Part shown: positions 1-8,341 of the stretch, one piece after another | Position numbering within the stretch: the stretch's first letter is position 1 | Layout of the letters: every line of letters begins with the position of its first letter | Assembly: GCA_002238925.1 (NCBI GenBank) | Contig: MPNH01000036.1 | Span: forward strand, 1-55,523 | DNA length: 55,523 nt | Source: Spirochaetaceae bacterium bin103 | Lineage (GTDB): Bacteria; Spirochaetota; Spirochaetia; SZUA-6; Bin103 | Reading direction: 5' to 3' | Made by a program: the position numbers and the translations under genes | The notes under the pieces: generated by a model | Seen by the model: only the letters and a program-made list of their open reading frames with translations | The model's database searches: none | What the model was told of the DNA's origin: nothing

Positions 1-1099
1 CATACCGCTCCCGGCTGACCGCATCGTGCTGGATTGCACCCGCGCCCAGTGATACATCGCGTCGCGCAGACGCTTGTTGCACGCACGTCGCATCGTTACC
101 ACGCGGCTCTTCCCCGACCGCCGGGTCACCGGCGCTACTCCGGTCAGGATGCGCAACGTGTGGTAGTCTCGGGCTGTCAGGGCCTGTGTGGCCTCTGCGA
201 GCAGCGTGGCGAGCACGATCTGACCGATTCCGGGCATGGAGCGCAGGATGGAGACGTCACGCTGCTCTTCTATTTCTGCCGAGTCGTCGTTGCCCACGAT
301 CTCCGCGATCAGTTCGTCCAGACGAGCGTGCGCCTGGTCGATCAACTCGGTCACCGGTCGCAGCCGGGTAATGACGCTCTCGATGTGCGCCTTCGCCGCG
401 GCCGTTGTCCCGGCTCACCTGCAGCGGCTGCTGCCGCAAGATGCGCAGCACTCCAGCGGCATCGTGGCGCCGGATGCGGTTCCTCTTCAGGATCGCCGCA
501 ATCGACGCCTTGCGGATCTTCGCTGCCTCCGCCGGCGTCGGCGCCTTCTCCCACAGCTCCAGGACCCAGCCGGCTCCCAGATCTCCGCCCAACTCCAGCA
601 TTTGCGGGTAGTAGCGGCGCAGTTGTTCGCGCATGCGATTGATCAGCCGGTTGCGGTCCTGCTTAAACTCCTCCCTCATGCGCGACCATTCCCGCAACTC
701 GATCAGCTCCGGCTCCTCCACCTGCAGATGTCGAAAACTGCGCCGGTCGGTGCGCAGCGAGTCCGCCAACACCCGCGCGTCGCGCCGGTCGTCCTTGGCC
801 CCGGCCGCCGTAAACCGGTCCCGAAATCGATCCAGTTGCTTGGGATTGATCGCGTACACCTGCACCTTGCGCTCTAGCAGCATCTCCACCACCGCTCCAT
901 GCGGCATTTCGATCGCCGCGTGCACGCTCTCCAGGTCCCCGCCGGACAGCTTGTCCAACCATGTGCACAACTCGGCGATGCCGTCGCCGCTGTGCGCCAC
1001 CTGGCGCTCCCCGACTACCTTGCCGTCTCCTTCCAGCACGCAGATCTGATGCTGTTCGGTCGCCCAGTCGACTCCCACGAACCACTGTTCGGTTGACAT
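1..1099 (-). pseudogene. IS110-family transposase, frameshifted, C-terminus outside window
   Basis: Transposase/recombinase of the IS110 family (RuvC-like DEDD domain plus a C-terminal Tnp_20 domain). From the ATG at 1099 the DEDD residues are visible: D11 in GVDWA, E64 in AIEMP, D104 and D107 in KDDRRDA. The first frame holds to about base 416 (ends near RQQPLQV). The family sequence then resumes one frame over, at KAHIESVITRL (about 361-393), and continues through SMPGIGQIVLATLL and TGVAPVTRRSGKSR to base 1. One base gained or two lost would explain this. The noncoding leader lies on the 5' side, as in the IS110 rather than the IS1111 subgroup. It is either a dead copy or a sequence error; I see no clear slippery site for programmed shifting. 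Confidence 0.88.
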
Positions 1100-1109
1100 T
1101 CCGTCACCC

Positions 1110-1330
1110 CCGAGTTTGTGTAGCTCGGCTGCCACGATGTCGTTTCCGCCCCTGTACTGGTGCTCCCGGCCTCTGGTGATCCTGCCCACCCCGCGCCTTG
1201 GCACGACTCCTCACTGGGTATCCATCGCGGCTCTCCTACCGGGGCACACGTCCCCCCCAGGTGCTCTCTAGGCACACGGGGGGCCAAGGTGCTCCCGGCA
1301 GGTTGCCTCGCCCGCCAGGGATTCTAGCAG
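1110..1330 (-). ncRNA. Candidate IS110 bridge-RNA region (leader of transposase)
   Basis: IS110-group elements encode a structured bridge RNA in the noncoding segment upstream of the transposase. This leader has no convincing protein. It contains a strong hairpin at 1252-1283 (six C:G pairs, then GTGC/GCAC, loop of seven). It also has a perfect 12-base direct repeat, GGTGCTCCCGGC on the + strand, at 1159-1170 and 1288-1299. Repeats between the element end and an RNA loop are what a bridge RNA would need. The RNA boundaries, loops and element end are not determined; this is inference from position and structure. Confidence 0.3.
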
Positions 1331-1465
1331 TCCTTGACGAACTATCGAACTATCTACTTTCTAAAGGGTACAGGGGGGGCGCCGGTGGCGTCGCTGGCGT
1401 CAGCCGGCGGCAGGGCCGGGTTGCCTGGTCACGCAGAATCCGCATCCATCCGAGTCCCAACCACC

Positions 1466-1493
1466 AGCGTATCACACCTCCAACACTGGTCAA
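1466..1493 (-). promoter_or_regulatory. Possible sigma70 promoter for the IS110 leader/transposase
   Basis: On the minus strand TTGACC (1493-1488), a 16-base spacer and TACGCT (1471-1466) form a plausible -35/-10 pair, with TG one base before the -10 as in extended -10 promoters. A start near 1459 would give a leader of about 360 bases before the transposase ATG, long enough for a structured RNA. The rest of 1331-1616 holds no gene that I recognise. Confidence 0.3.
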
Positions 1494-1616
1494 GGACGCG
1501 TTGCGGCGCAACTTTCATTCGGGCCGACGTGCGACAGCTCGTGTGTACGACTCGGGAACACGATTCTCAACCGATCCCGTTGCCGCAACCCGTGATGGGA
1601 TCGTGGCGCGGCTTCG

Positions 1617-3215
1617 TTACATTCCCCAGACGGTGACAGGCACGCCGGCTCCCGACGGTGCGCGGCGGAAGATCTTCTCCGCCCAGGGTCGGTCCGGCGC
1701 GCGGTCGAACACGACCAGGTGTCCTGCCTCGGCCGCGCAGCGGTCGGCGTAGCCGCGGGTCTGCTCGACCCCCTCGGCGATGGTCCGCTCCAGCCCCTTG
1801 CGCAGCACCTTGCACTCCACCACGAAGCGGCGCTCGCGCCCGCGCCCCGGCCACACGATCAGCAGGTCGGTGCGTCCGCGCCCGAGCGCGTACTCCCGCT
1901 CAATCCGTCCGCCGCCGTTCACAATGCGCTGCAGGTGCGCCTGCAGCAGCAACTGCGGGCCGGCCTCGTGATATTGCTCGAAGCGCTGCACCGAGTGCTC
2001 GGAGTGCTTGCGGAAGAACTCCTGGAACGCCGCGAGCAGCCCCGCGACGTCCAGCCTGCCGTCCGCGTCCACGTACCACGCCTCCTGTTGCGGCAGCCCT
2101 GCCTGCACCGCGTAGTTCAGATGGCGCGGCACCACCTCCGCGTAGATCGGGTTGGCGATGCGCGGCGTGCCGGCGGCGTCCTGCGCCACCAGCCCCAGGT
2201 CGCAGGCGTAAGCAACGTCCTCGGTCGACCACTCCCGCCGATCGGCGCCGGTCAGAATCGGCTCCACCACGCGTCGCACGCGCTCCTCGCGCAGCTTGTG
2301 CGCCAAGTCGTCGATGTGCGTGTCGCGGCGCAGGATCAGCCGCTCCTGTGCCGCCAGGATGGCGTGAGCCGTGATCGCACGCGTGCGGTCTCGCCCCGGC
2401 GGGTGACGGAAGCAGGCGTCGTAGCACAGCGCGTTCACCAGCCACGGCTGGCCGCCGGTGCGCGTGCGAATCAACGCCAGCGCGTCCTCCGTGAACGCCT
2501 GCCCGGTTGCCGCGGTGTGCTGCGCCAGTAATGCCCGTATCTCCAGCTCCGAGAAGTTGCCCAGGCGCAGCGACTCGGACTTGATGTTGAACGCGCTGCC
2601 GCCAAGCACCATGCGGTCCTCGGCGGACGAGTGGATGCGGTAGTCGCGCACGTCGCGCACCCCGCACAGGATGATGCTGTGCGGGAAGGCGGCCGGGCGT
2701 TGGTCGTAGCCGCTGCGCAGTTGCCGCAACACCGATAGCAAGGTGTCGCCCACCAGCGCGTCGATCTCGTCGATCAGCAGCACGAGCGGTTTGCGGTCGG
2801 CCGCGGCCCAGCGGCTCAGCGTCAGGCTCAGGGCGCCACCCGGTCCGGCGCTGCTCATCGCCTCGTTGCAGACGCGCTGCAGCGTGTCGTCGCCCAGCGT
2901 CAGGCTCGCCCTGAGAGCGAACTGGGACAGGACGGTGCGCATCCCTTCCGTCACGTTGTCGCGCATCGCCTGGCCCGCCTCGACGTTGGCGTACACGCAA
3001 CGGAAGTCGCCGTGCCCGCCGTCGTTCAGCAGGTCGCGCAGCTCCAGCAGCGCCGAGGTCTTGCCGGTCTGCCGCGGCGCGTGCAGCACGAAGTACTTCT
3101 TGTCCCGGATCAGGCCGAGCACCGTGTCGAGATCGATCCGTTCCAGAGGTGGGATGCGGTAGTGGTCCGCCGCCACTACCGGACCTGTAGTGTTGAACGT
3201 GCGCACGTTCGCCAT
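1617..3215 (-). CDS. AAA ATPase with C-terminal PD-(D/E)XK nuclease-like domain
   Basis: About 532 residues. Walker A is APRQTGKTS (about 46-54) and Walker B is LVLLIDEID (about 144-152), followed by a sensor/winged-helix-like middle. The C-terminus has a PD-(D/E)XK pattern: D near 450 in GRTDLLI, then VECK near 465-469. The start at 3215 was chosen because MANVRTFNTTGPV aligns with the start of the paralogue at 36653-38245 (MRFFNTAGPM); an in-frame start at 3272 is possible. Shared strings with that paralogue include FVLHAPRQTGKTSALL, CGVRDVRDYRIHSSA and a terminal PVTVWGM. Such AAA-plus-nuclease-like proteins occur in many copies in some genomes and their function is unknown; a defence or mobile-element role is only a guess. 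It stands alone next to toxin-antitoxin debris. Confidence 0.75.
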   Translation of the reverse strand: MANVRTFNTTGPVVAADHYRIPPLERIDLDTVLGLIRDKKYFVLHAPRQTGKTSALLELRDLLNDGGHGDFRCVYANVEAGQAMRDNVTEGMRTVLSQFALRASLTLGDDTLQRVCNEAMSSAGPGGALSLTLSRWAAADRKPLVLLIDEIDALVGDTLLSVLRQLRSGYDQRPAAFPHSIILCGVRDVRDYRIHSSAEDRMVLGGSAFNIKSESLRLGNFSELEIRALLAQHTAATGQAFTEDALALIRTRTGGQPWLVNALCYDACFRHPPGRDRTRAITAHAILAAQERLILRRDTHIDDLAHKLREERVRRVVEPILTGADRREWSTEDVAYACDLGLVAQDAAGTPRIANPIYAEVVPRHLNYAVQAGLPQQEAWYVDADGRLDVAGLLAAFQEFFRKHSEHSVQRFEQYHEAGPQLLLQAHLQRIVNGGGRIEREYALGRGRTDLLIVWPGRGRERRFVVECKVLRKGLERTIAEGVEQTRGYADRCAAEAGHLVVFDRAPDRPWAEKIFRRAPSGAGVPVTVWGM

Positions 3216-3297
3216 CGTCGCAGAGTAGGGCGCCGCTGTCATCCTCGCCTGCGTCCCGTCACCGGTGTCCACCTCAACGCAGGTAGTGGTAGCGGCA

Positions 3298-3393
3298 CTA
3301 GATAACGGTAACGTGGCTGTCGTCGACGGCGTAGACCAGGCGGTTGGTCTCGTCGATGCGCCTTGACCAGAACCCGGCCAGATTGCGGGTCAC
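3298..3393 (-). pseudogene. YoeB toxin relic, N-terminal half deleted, premature TAG
   Basis: Immediately after the antitoxin, in the GTG that overlaps its TGA stop, lies a 31-codon frame reading TRNLAGFWSRRIDETNRLVY and then AVDDSHVTVI, then TAG. After the TAG the same frame continues CRYHY. This matches the C-terminal third of YoeB, which ends in a GFWSRRI...HRLVY...CRYHY pattern. Roughly the first 49 codons of a normal 84-residue YoeB are gone, including the catalytic Glu near position 46. The terminal His-Tyr lies beyond the stop. No active mRNA endonuclease can be made. This is a clean deletion joined at the usual antitoxin/toxin overlap. Confidence 0.72.
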
Positions 3394-3650
3394 TGCTGAT
3401 CGATGACCGTATCCCGTTGGAACGCCTTGCCGGCGCGGTATTGCTCGATCGACTCGGCGAGGTGGGCGGCGTTGGCCGGCGACTTCAGCAGGTGCACCGT
3501 CTCCATCAGACTGTTGTAGTAGTCCAGCGACATCACCACCGCGTCCTCGGCGTCCCGGCGCGTGATAATGGCGATGTCGGCGTCGTCCGCCACGCCGTCG
3601 AGGACTGACTTCAGACCGTTTCTTGCATCGGTGAACGTCACCGTTCGCAT
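3390..3650 (-). CDS. Type II antitoxin, Phd/YefM family
   Basis: An 86-residue protein beginning MRTVTFTDARNGLKSVLDGV, a typical Phd/YefM DNA-binding N-terminus. The middle, IAIITRRDAEDAVVMSLDYY, is the family's central segment, followed by a toxin-binding tail. The ATG at 3650 is preceded by GGGAGGG about eight bases upstream. YefM antitoxins neutralise YoeB and repress their own operon. Here the toxin partner survives only as a fragment that overlaps the antitoxin stop, so this is an orphan antitoxin. It may still repress its own promoter or guard against a YoeB elsewhere in the genome. Confidence 0.85.
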   Translation of the reverse strand: MRTVTFTDARNGLKSVLDGVADDADIAIITRRDAEDAVVMSLDYYNSLMETVHLLKSPANAAHLAESIEQYRAGKAFQRDTVIDQQ

Positions 3651-3721
3651 TACCCTGTCCCTCCCGCTTGTGCCTGAATGAACTCTACGGCGTTGGGAAT
3701 ACATGTGCACGTAAGTGAACA

Positions 3722-3838
3722 GGTTGGGAAGACAACGGGCGCAACATCCTCCACGTGGGCGAGGTTGGCGGTGATCAATTCCGCTCCGTGAGCGCGGGCG
3801 ACCGCCGCCACGGCGATGTCGAAGTCTTCGATCATCAT
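3722..3838 (-). pseudogene. VapC/PIN-domain toxin C-terminal relic
   Basis: A frame starting at the ATG that overlaps the stop of the SCP2-like gene (ATGA) reads MIEDFDIAVAAVARAHGAEL, then ITANLAHVEDVAPVV. This resembles the last part of VapC PIN toxins, where an Asp-rich EDFDI...A...A helix is followed by L-T-x-N-x-x-H/D. The first two-thirds of a PIN domain, with the other acidic residues, is absent. After VFPT the sequence no longer looks like the family. It is probably a non-functional remnant left when neighbouring DNA was joined. Confidence 0.5.
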
Positions 3839-4320
3839 GCCCGCCTGCTCAATTGGTCCGCCGTGACGACGGGGAAGGCGGTGGGGATGCGCTGCAGGCA
3901 GGCGAGGGTTTCGGTCCAGTAGTAGATGGTGCGGAAGAACACCAGCACGTCGCCGTGTTCCAGGAGCAGCTTGCGGTACATGATCGAGCGGCCCATGTCG
4001 TAGCCGTCCATCACGTCGCGCCAGGCGGCGAGGTCGCCGGCCAGCAGGTAGGTGCAGCGCGGCTCCGCCTCCGCCCGCGTGGTCAGGAAGACTGCGGTGC
4101 AGGCGCCGTGCTCCAGCTCCAGCACGATGGCGTCCGGGCTGCCGTCGGGCAGGTCGCGCACCGCCAGGCCGAGCGTGCAGTTGACGTTGGCCCGCGCCCG
4201 CTCGATCCAGTTCCAGAATCCCTCCACCTTGCGCTCCACGGTGGCCGGGTCAGGGCCCTCGTTGATCTCGGTGCGCGCCGCCTGTGCCCAGTCGGCGGAG
4301 AAGAACGGGAGCGCCGCCAT
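3835..4320 (-). CDS. SCP2 sterol-transfer-like protein
   Basis: A 161-residue protein. The segment VERKVEGFWNWIERARANVN followed by a beta-rich stretch (IVLELEHGACTAVFL, YLLAGDLAAWRDVMDG) fits the SCP2-like lipid-binding fold. There is no signal peptide, so it is probably cytosolic. Its ATG at 4320 overlaps the TGA of the R2-like diiron gene upstream (TGATG), which implies translational coupling and a shared job, perhaps delivering or holding a hydrophobic ligand. The family assignment rests on pattern only. The in-frame sequence upstream of 4320 is a shadow of the neighbouring gene and was excluded. Confidence 0.6.
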   Translation of the reverse strand: MAALPFFSADWAQAARTEINEGPDPATVERKVEGFWNWIERARANVNCTLGLAVRDLPDGSPDAIVLELEHGACTAVFLTTRAEAEPRCTYLLAGDLAAWRDVMDGYDMGRSIMYRKLLLEHGDVLVFFRTIYYWTETLACLQRIPTAFPVVTADQLSRRA

Positions 4321-5330
4321 CAGCCGCCGGCCATCACCGGGTCCATCTCGTCGATCATCTCCTCGACGTCGGCCGGCAGGGCGACCCCGACCAGGTTGAG
4401 CTTCTTGCGGAGCTGGCGGCCGCGGAACGCCTTCTCGCGCTCCGCCGACCAGCCGAGTACTCCGAGGTCTACGCGCATGCTGCCGGTGTTGGCGAACGTC
4501 AGCAGGGTGCGCATGGTCTCGTGCAGGTCGCGTACCAGGCCCGGATCGTCGTTCAGCAGTTCGCGGATGAAGCGCAGGCCGGCCTGCACGTGGCGCGCCT
4601 CGTCGCGGCAGGTGGCGGTGAAGCCGGCGTAGTAGGCGGGCAGCACCCTGCGGTCGCGCGCGAACCCGAGCGTGACCTTCATCGACGACAGCGCCAGCAC
4701 GCCCTCGATCCACAGCATGTAGGTCACCGCGTACTGCATCAGCAGGTGCTGGTCGTAAGGGTTGCGGCGCAGGTCGTCGGTGAGGTAGGCGAGCAGCCCG
4801 AACGGCCCGACGAAGCCGTCGCCGACGAATGGGTAGGACTCGTCGAGCAGGTCCATGATGGTGTCGCCGGGCATGCCTACCACCTCGCGGTAGAAGCGGT
4901 CGAAGAAGATGGTGTGGCGCGCCTCGTCCTCAAGGTGGCTGGCCAGAAAGATCTTGTAGTCTTCGGGGATACCCATGAGCAGCGGTCCGAGACACACGGT
5001 GACCTGGCGCTCGCCGTGGTGGAACCCGGATGCCATCTTCAGGAACGTCTCCCGCTCCTCCGCCGACATGCGTTCGTTCCAGTCGCGGGCGTCGGTGGCG
5101 AAATCGAGCTCGGTCACGTCCCAGCGCTGCTTGAGGTACTTCTCGTACAGCCGCAGGTAGCTCGGAAACTCGCGCGCGCTGTCGTGCACGTAGTCGAGCA
5201 GTTCGTCGATGTCGACCCGGCCGATGCCGCGCAGGTCGGTGTAGGCGAAACTCGGCTCGCGTTCCGGTGCGCCGTTGACCAATGGCGGGCCGTCGATCGC
5301 AGCGGGTGCGGTGGGGGTTGGGGTTGCCAC
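4320..5330 (-). CDS. R2-like diiron-carboxylate (ferritin-like) protein
   Basis: A 336-residue four-helix diiron protein related to ribonucleotide reductase R2 and R2-like oxidases. The ligand set is visible: E107 in HHGERQ, an EARH motif at 136-139, E209 in WIEGVL and a second EARH motif at 244-247. The start is the GTG at 5330, because AAGGAGAG sits eight bases upstream; the longer TTG-initiated frame lacks this. No large subunit (nrdA) is near, and the partner is an SCP2-like lipid-binding protein. An oxidase acting on a lipid-like ligand therefore seems as likely as ribonucleotide reduction. It diverges from the ADPRGH gene at 5457. Superfamily is secure; exact function is not. Confidence 0.75.
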   Translation of the reverse strand: MATPTPTAPAAIDGPPLVNGAPEREPSFAYTDLRGIGRVDIDELLDYVHDSAREFPSYLRLYEKYLKQRWDVTELDFATDARDWNERMSAEERETFLKMASGFHHGERQVTVCLGPLLMGIPEDYKIFLASHLEDEARHTIFFDRFYREVVGMPGDTIMDLLDESYPFVGDGFVGPFGLLAYLTDDLRRNPYDQHLLMQYAVTYMLWIEGVLALSSMKVTLGFARDRRVLPAYYAGFTATCRDEARHVQAGLRFIRELLNDDPGLVRDLHETMRTLLTFANTGSMRVDLGVLGWSAEREKAFRGRQLRKKLNLVGVALPADVEEMIDEMDPVMAGG

Positions 5331-5456
5331 GGCGGCTCTCCTTGCGTGCGGCGTTCCGCCAATCCTACCGGCAGAATCACCGCGCGGCAAATCACCAGTG
5401 CGTGCGGGATTGCCATATTGCAGGAGGCGGGGGCAAACCGTAGGATGCCCGCCGTA

Positions 5457-7666
5457 ATGCAGCTACAAAAAGACTATGCGGAACGCGTCTACGCGGGCGT
5501 GTTGGGCAAGATTATCGGCGTCTACCTGGGTCGCCCGTTCGAGGGCTGGGAGTTCGCGCGCATCGAGCGCGACCTCGGCGAGATTACCGACTACGTGCAC
5601 GAGCGCCTCGGCGTGCCGCTGATCGTCACCGACGACGACATCTCGGGGACGTTCACCTTCATACGTGCGCTCGAGGACTACGCCGGCGGGGCCGACGTCA
5701 GTGCCGCCGATATCGGGCGCACCTGGCTCAACTACCTGATCGAGGAGCGCACCGTGCTGTGGTGGGGCGGCCTGGGCAACTCCACCGAACACACCGCCTA
5801 CCTGCGCCTCAAGCACGGCGTAGAGGCGCCGCGCAGCGGTTCCATCGCCCTCAACAGCAAGGTGGTGGCGGAGCAGATCGGCGCCCAGATTTTCATTGAC
5901 GGCTGGGCGATGGTGGCGCCGGGCGACCCGGAGCTGGCCGCGTCGCTGGCCGGCAAGGCGGGCAGCGTGAGCCATGACGGCGAGGCGGTGTACGGCGCCC
6001 AGGTGCTGGCGGCGATGGAGGCGGCGGCGTTCACGGAGTCGAACATGGACACCCTGCTGGACACCGGGGTGCGTTTCATTCCCGCCGATTCGGTCATAGC
6101 GCGCCTGATCGCCGACCTGCGCGAGTGGCACGCCGCCGACGGCGACGACTGGCGCAAGAGCTTCGCGCGCATCCAGGGCAGTTACGGCTACGACAAGTAC
6201 GGCGGCAACTGCCACATGGTCCCGAACCACGCGATCATCATCCTGGCCCTGCTGGCCGGCGGCGGCGACTTCGGCCACTCCCTGATGATCGCCAACACCT
6301 GCGGCTGGGACACCGACTGCAACTCCGGCAACGTCGGCTGCCTGCTCGGCATCCGCGGCGGTCTGCAGGCGATCGATGCCGCCCCGGCGAACGGAGACGG
6401 CAACGGCGCCGGTGTCGGCAAGTGGCGCGGGCCGGTGGCCGACCGGCTCTACCTGCCCACCGCCGACGGCGGGCGCTGCATCACCGACGCCGTGCAGCAG
6501 TCGTACCGCTTGATCAACCTGGGCCGCGGCCTGCAGGGGCTGGACCCGATTGCGCCCAAGCAGGGGGCTCGCTACCACTTCTCGCTGCCGGGCTCCGTGC
6601 AGGGGTTCGAGCCGGGCGGTGCGGCCACCGAGGTGGCCAACGACGGCGGCCGGCTGGCGGTGCGGTTCGAGGGCGCCGATGCGGCCAAGGGCGCCAAGGC
6701 GTCCACCGCCACCTTCATTCCCATGGACGCGGACAAGGTGGGCGGCTACCAGCTCCTGGCTTCGCCGACCCTGCACCCGGGGCAGCGCATCCGCGCCCGG
6801 GTAGACCTGGACGCCGCGGCGACCGGCCCGCTGGCCTGCCGGCTGTGGGCCAAGGTGGTGCGCAGCGTCGATGACACCGAGAAAGTCGCCTCCGATCCGG
6901 TGGAGCTGACACCCGGTGGCGGCGCCGAGCTGGAGTGGGAGATGCCCGCCACCAACGGCCATCCGGTGGCCCGGGTCGGCGTGGCCGCGGTGTCCGCTGC
7001 AGCCGGCGGCGCGGCGGTGTCCGGCACCCTGTACCTCGACTGGCTGACCTGGGACGGCGCCCCGCGCGCCAGCCTGTCGCGCCCGAGCGGCGCGGTGAAG
7101 GAGCGTCGCAGGAACCGGGCGTTGCCGTGGTGGGGGCGCGCCTGGGTGAACGGCGCCTCCACGTTCTGGCCCAAGGACTGGGCGGAACCGATGCGCCTGA
7201 TCCAGAACGAAGGCGTCGGACTGGCGTTCCAGGGCAACGAGAGCTGGACTGATTATCGGGTCACCGCCACGATGCGCATCCACATGGCCAAGGCCGGCGG
7301 CATCGGCGCCCGCGCCGGCGGCATGCGGCGCTACTATGCGCTGCTGATCGGCGGCGACGGCGTGGTGCGGCTGATCCGGCACGTCAACGAGACCGTGGTG
7401 CTCGGCGAGACGCCGCTGGCCGGTGCGCTCGACGAACAGCACCGGCTTACCCTGGAAGTGGATGGCTCCACCATTCGCGGGTCGGTGGACGGCGGTCCCG
7501 CGATCGAGGCAACCGACGATGCGTTGTGCGGCGGGGCGGGGGCGCTGATCGGCGAGGAGGGGGGGGGCGGCGACGGGGGAGCGCGGGGGGGCGCCCCCGC
7601 GCGGTTTCGGGGCGACCGGGGCGGGGGCGCGTCGAGTACTGGGACGTCGACGTCGCACCCCTGTAG
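5457..7666 (+). CDS. ADP-ribosylglycohydrolase-family protein with C-terminal LamG-like region; frame broken near the 3' end
   Basis: N-terminal ADP-ribosylglycohydrolase fold (about residues 1-330). The metal motifs are VTDDDISGTF (first, near 58) and GWDTDCNSGNVG (second, near 283). The canonical TDDT motif is here TDDD. The second half is beta-rich, with a laminin-G/DUF1080-like segment (YRVTATMRIHMAKAGGIGAR; YYALLIGGDGVVRLIRH). In this frame the protein loses sense after GGAGALIGEEG. The likely natural end, VEYWDVDVAPL and TAG at 7664, lies in another frame beyond a G-rich stretch (about 7555-7640). The uninterrupted frame instead runs to 7760. Start ATG 5457; ATG 5445 is in frame and possible. 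Paralogous to the genes at 51946 and 54080. There is no signal peptide, so it is presumably a cytosolic hydrolase of an N-ribosyl or similar bond; the substrate is unknown. Confidence 0.8.
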
Positions 7667-7765
7667 CGTTTCCGGGCAACACGGCGCTCGCCGGCGTGGT
7701 ACCGTGTGGTGCGGCGCCCGCGGCAGCGTCCGTGTGTCGGCCGAGCGGCAGGAGGAGTAGAGCCC

Positions 7766-8257
7766 ATGTCCAGAACCCTGTATCTGCTGCGCCACGCCAA
7801 GGCGGGTCTCCCGGAGGCGGGGCTGCGCGACCGCGACCGCAAGCTGACCGGTCGCGGGCGGCGTGAGGCGGCGGCCCTGGGCGCCCGTTATGCCGGCGGC
7901 GGCGATGGCGGCGAACTGCCCGACCTGGTAATTACCAGCACCGCGGCGCGCGCGGTGCAGACCGCCGCACTGTGGGCGCAGGCCGCCGGGTTGCCGGAGC
8001 AGCGTATCGTGCGCCGCGACGGCATCTACCTGGCGGAGGCGGAAGCCGTGCTGACCATGGTCCGCGGGCTGGACGAGGCGCTGCAGCGGGTAATGGTGGT
8101 AGGGCACAATCCCACGTTCAGCGATCTGGCCACCGGCCTGTCGAGGAAATTCGTCGCCCTGCAGACCTGCGCCATGGCGGTGCTGAGCATCGACGGCGAG
8201 TGGGCCGGCGCAAGTGCCGCCACCGCCTGCCTGCTGCGCATCGACCGGGGCCGCTGA
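7766..8257 (+). CDS. sixA: SixA-type histidine phosphatase
   Basis: A 163-residue histidine phosphatase superfamily protein. The RHG-type catalytic motif is LYLLRHAKAG (residues 5-14), the second region is VITSTAARAVQTA and the second catalytic histidine is in VMVVGHNPTFSDLA. The length fits SixA phosphohistidine phosphatases, which dephosphorylate His on phosphotransfer proteins. The ATG at 7766 has GGAGGAG about ten bases upstream. It follows the ADPRGH gene on the same strand by 100 bases and precedes an SDR gene. A general small-molecule phosphatase role cannot be excluded. Confidence 0.82.
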   Translation: MSRTLYLLRHAKAGLPEAGLRDRDRKLTGRGRREAAALGARYAGGGDGGELPDLVITSTAARAVQTAALWAQAAGLPEQRIVRRDGIYLAEAEAVLTMVRGLDEALQRVMVVGHNPTFSDLATGLSRKFVALQTCAMAVLSIDGEWAGASAATACLLRIDRGR

Positions 8258-8341
8258 CGCACCGGCGCGCGCCGGCGCTGCGTGCGGCGCCGCGCGGCGC
8301 CACTACCCGAAGCGCCGGGAATCCGGCATGCTCGGGCGGCA

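Noticed and set aside
400..420. Programmed frameshifting in the IS110 transposase.
   Set aside because: IS110 transposases are normally a single frame and no slippery heptamer is visible at the switch.
4320..5330. Naming the diiron protein nrdB.
   Set aside because: No nrdA is nearby and the partner is SCP2-like; the ligand set alone does not separate R2 from R2-like oxidases.
5463..7682. A 739-residue minus-strand frame opposite the ADP-ribosylglycohydrolase gene.
   Set aside because: Antisense shadow; the + strand protein has clear domains and the other reading shows none.
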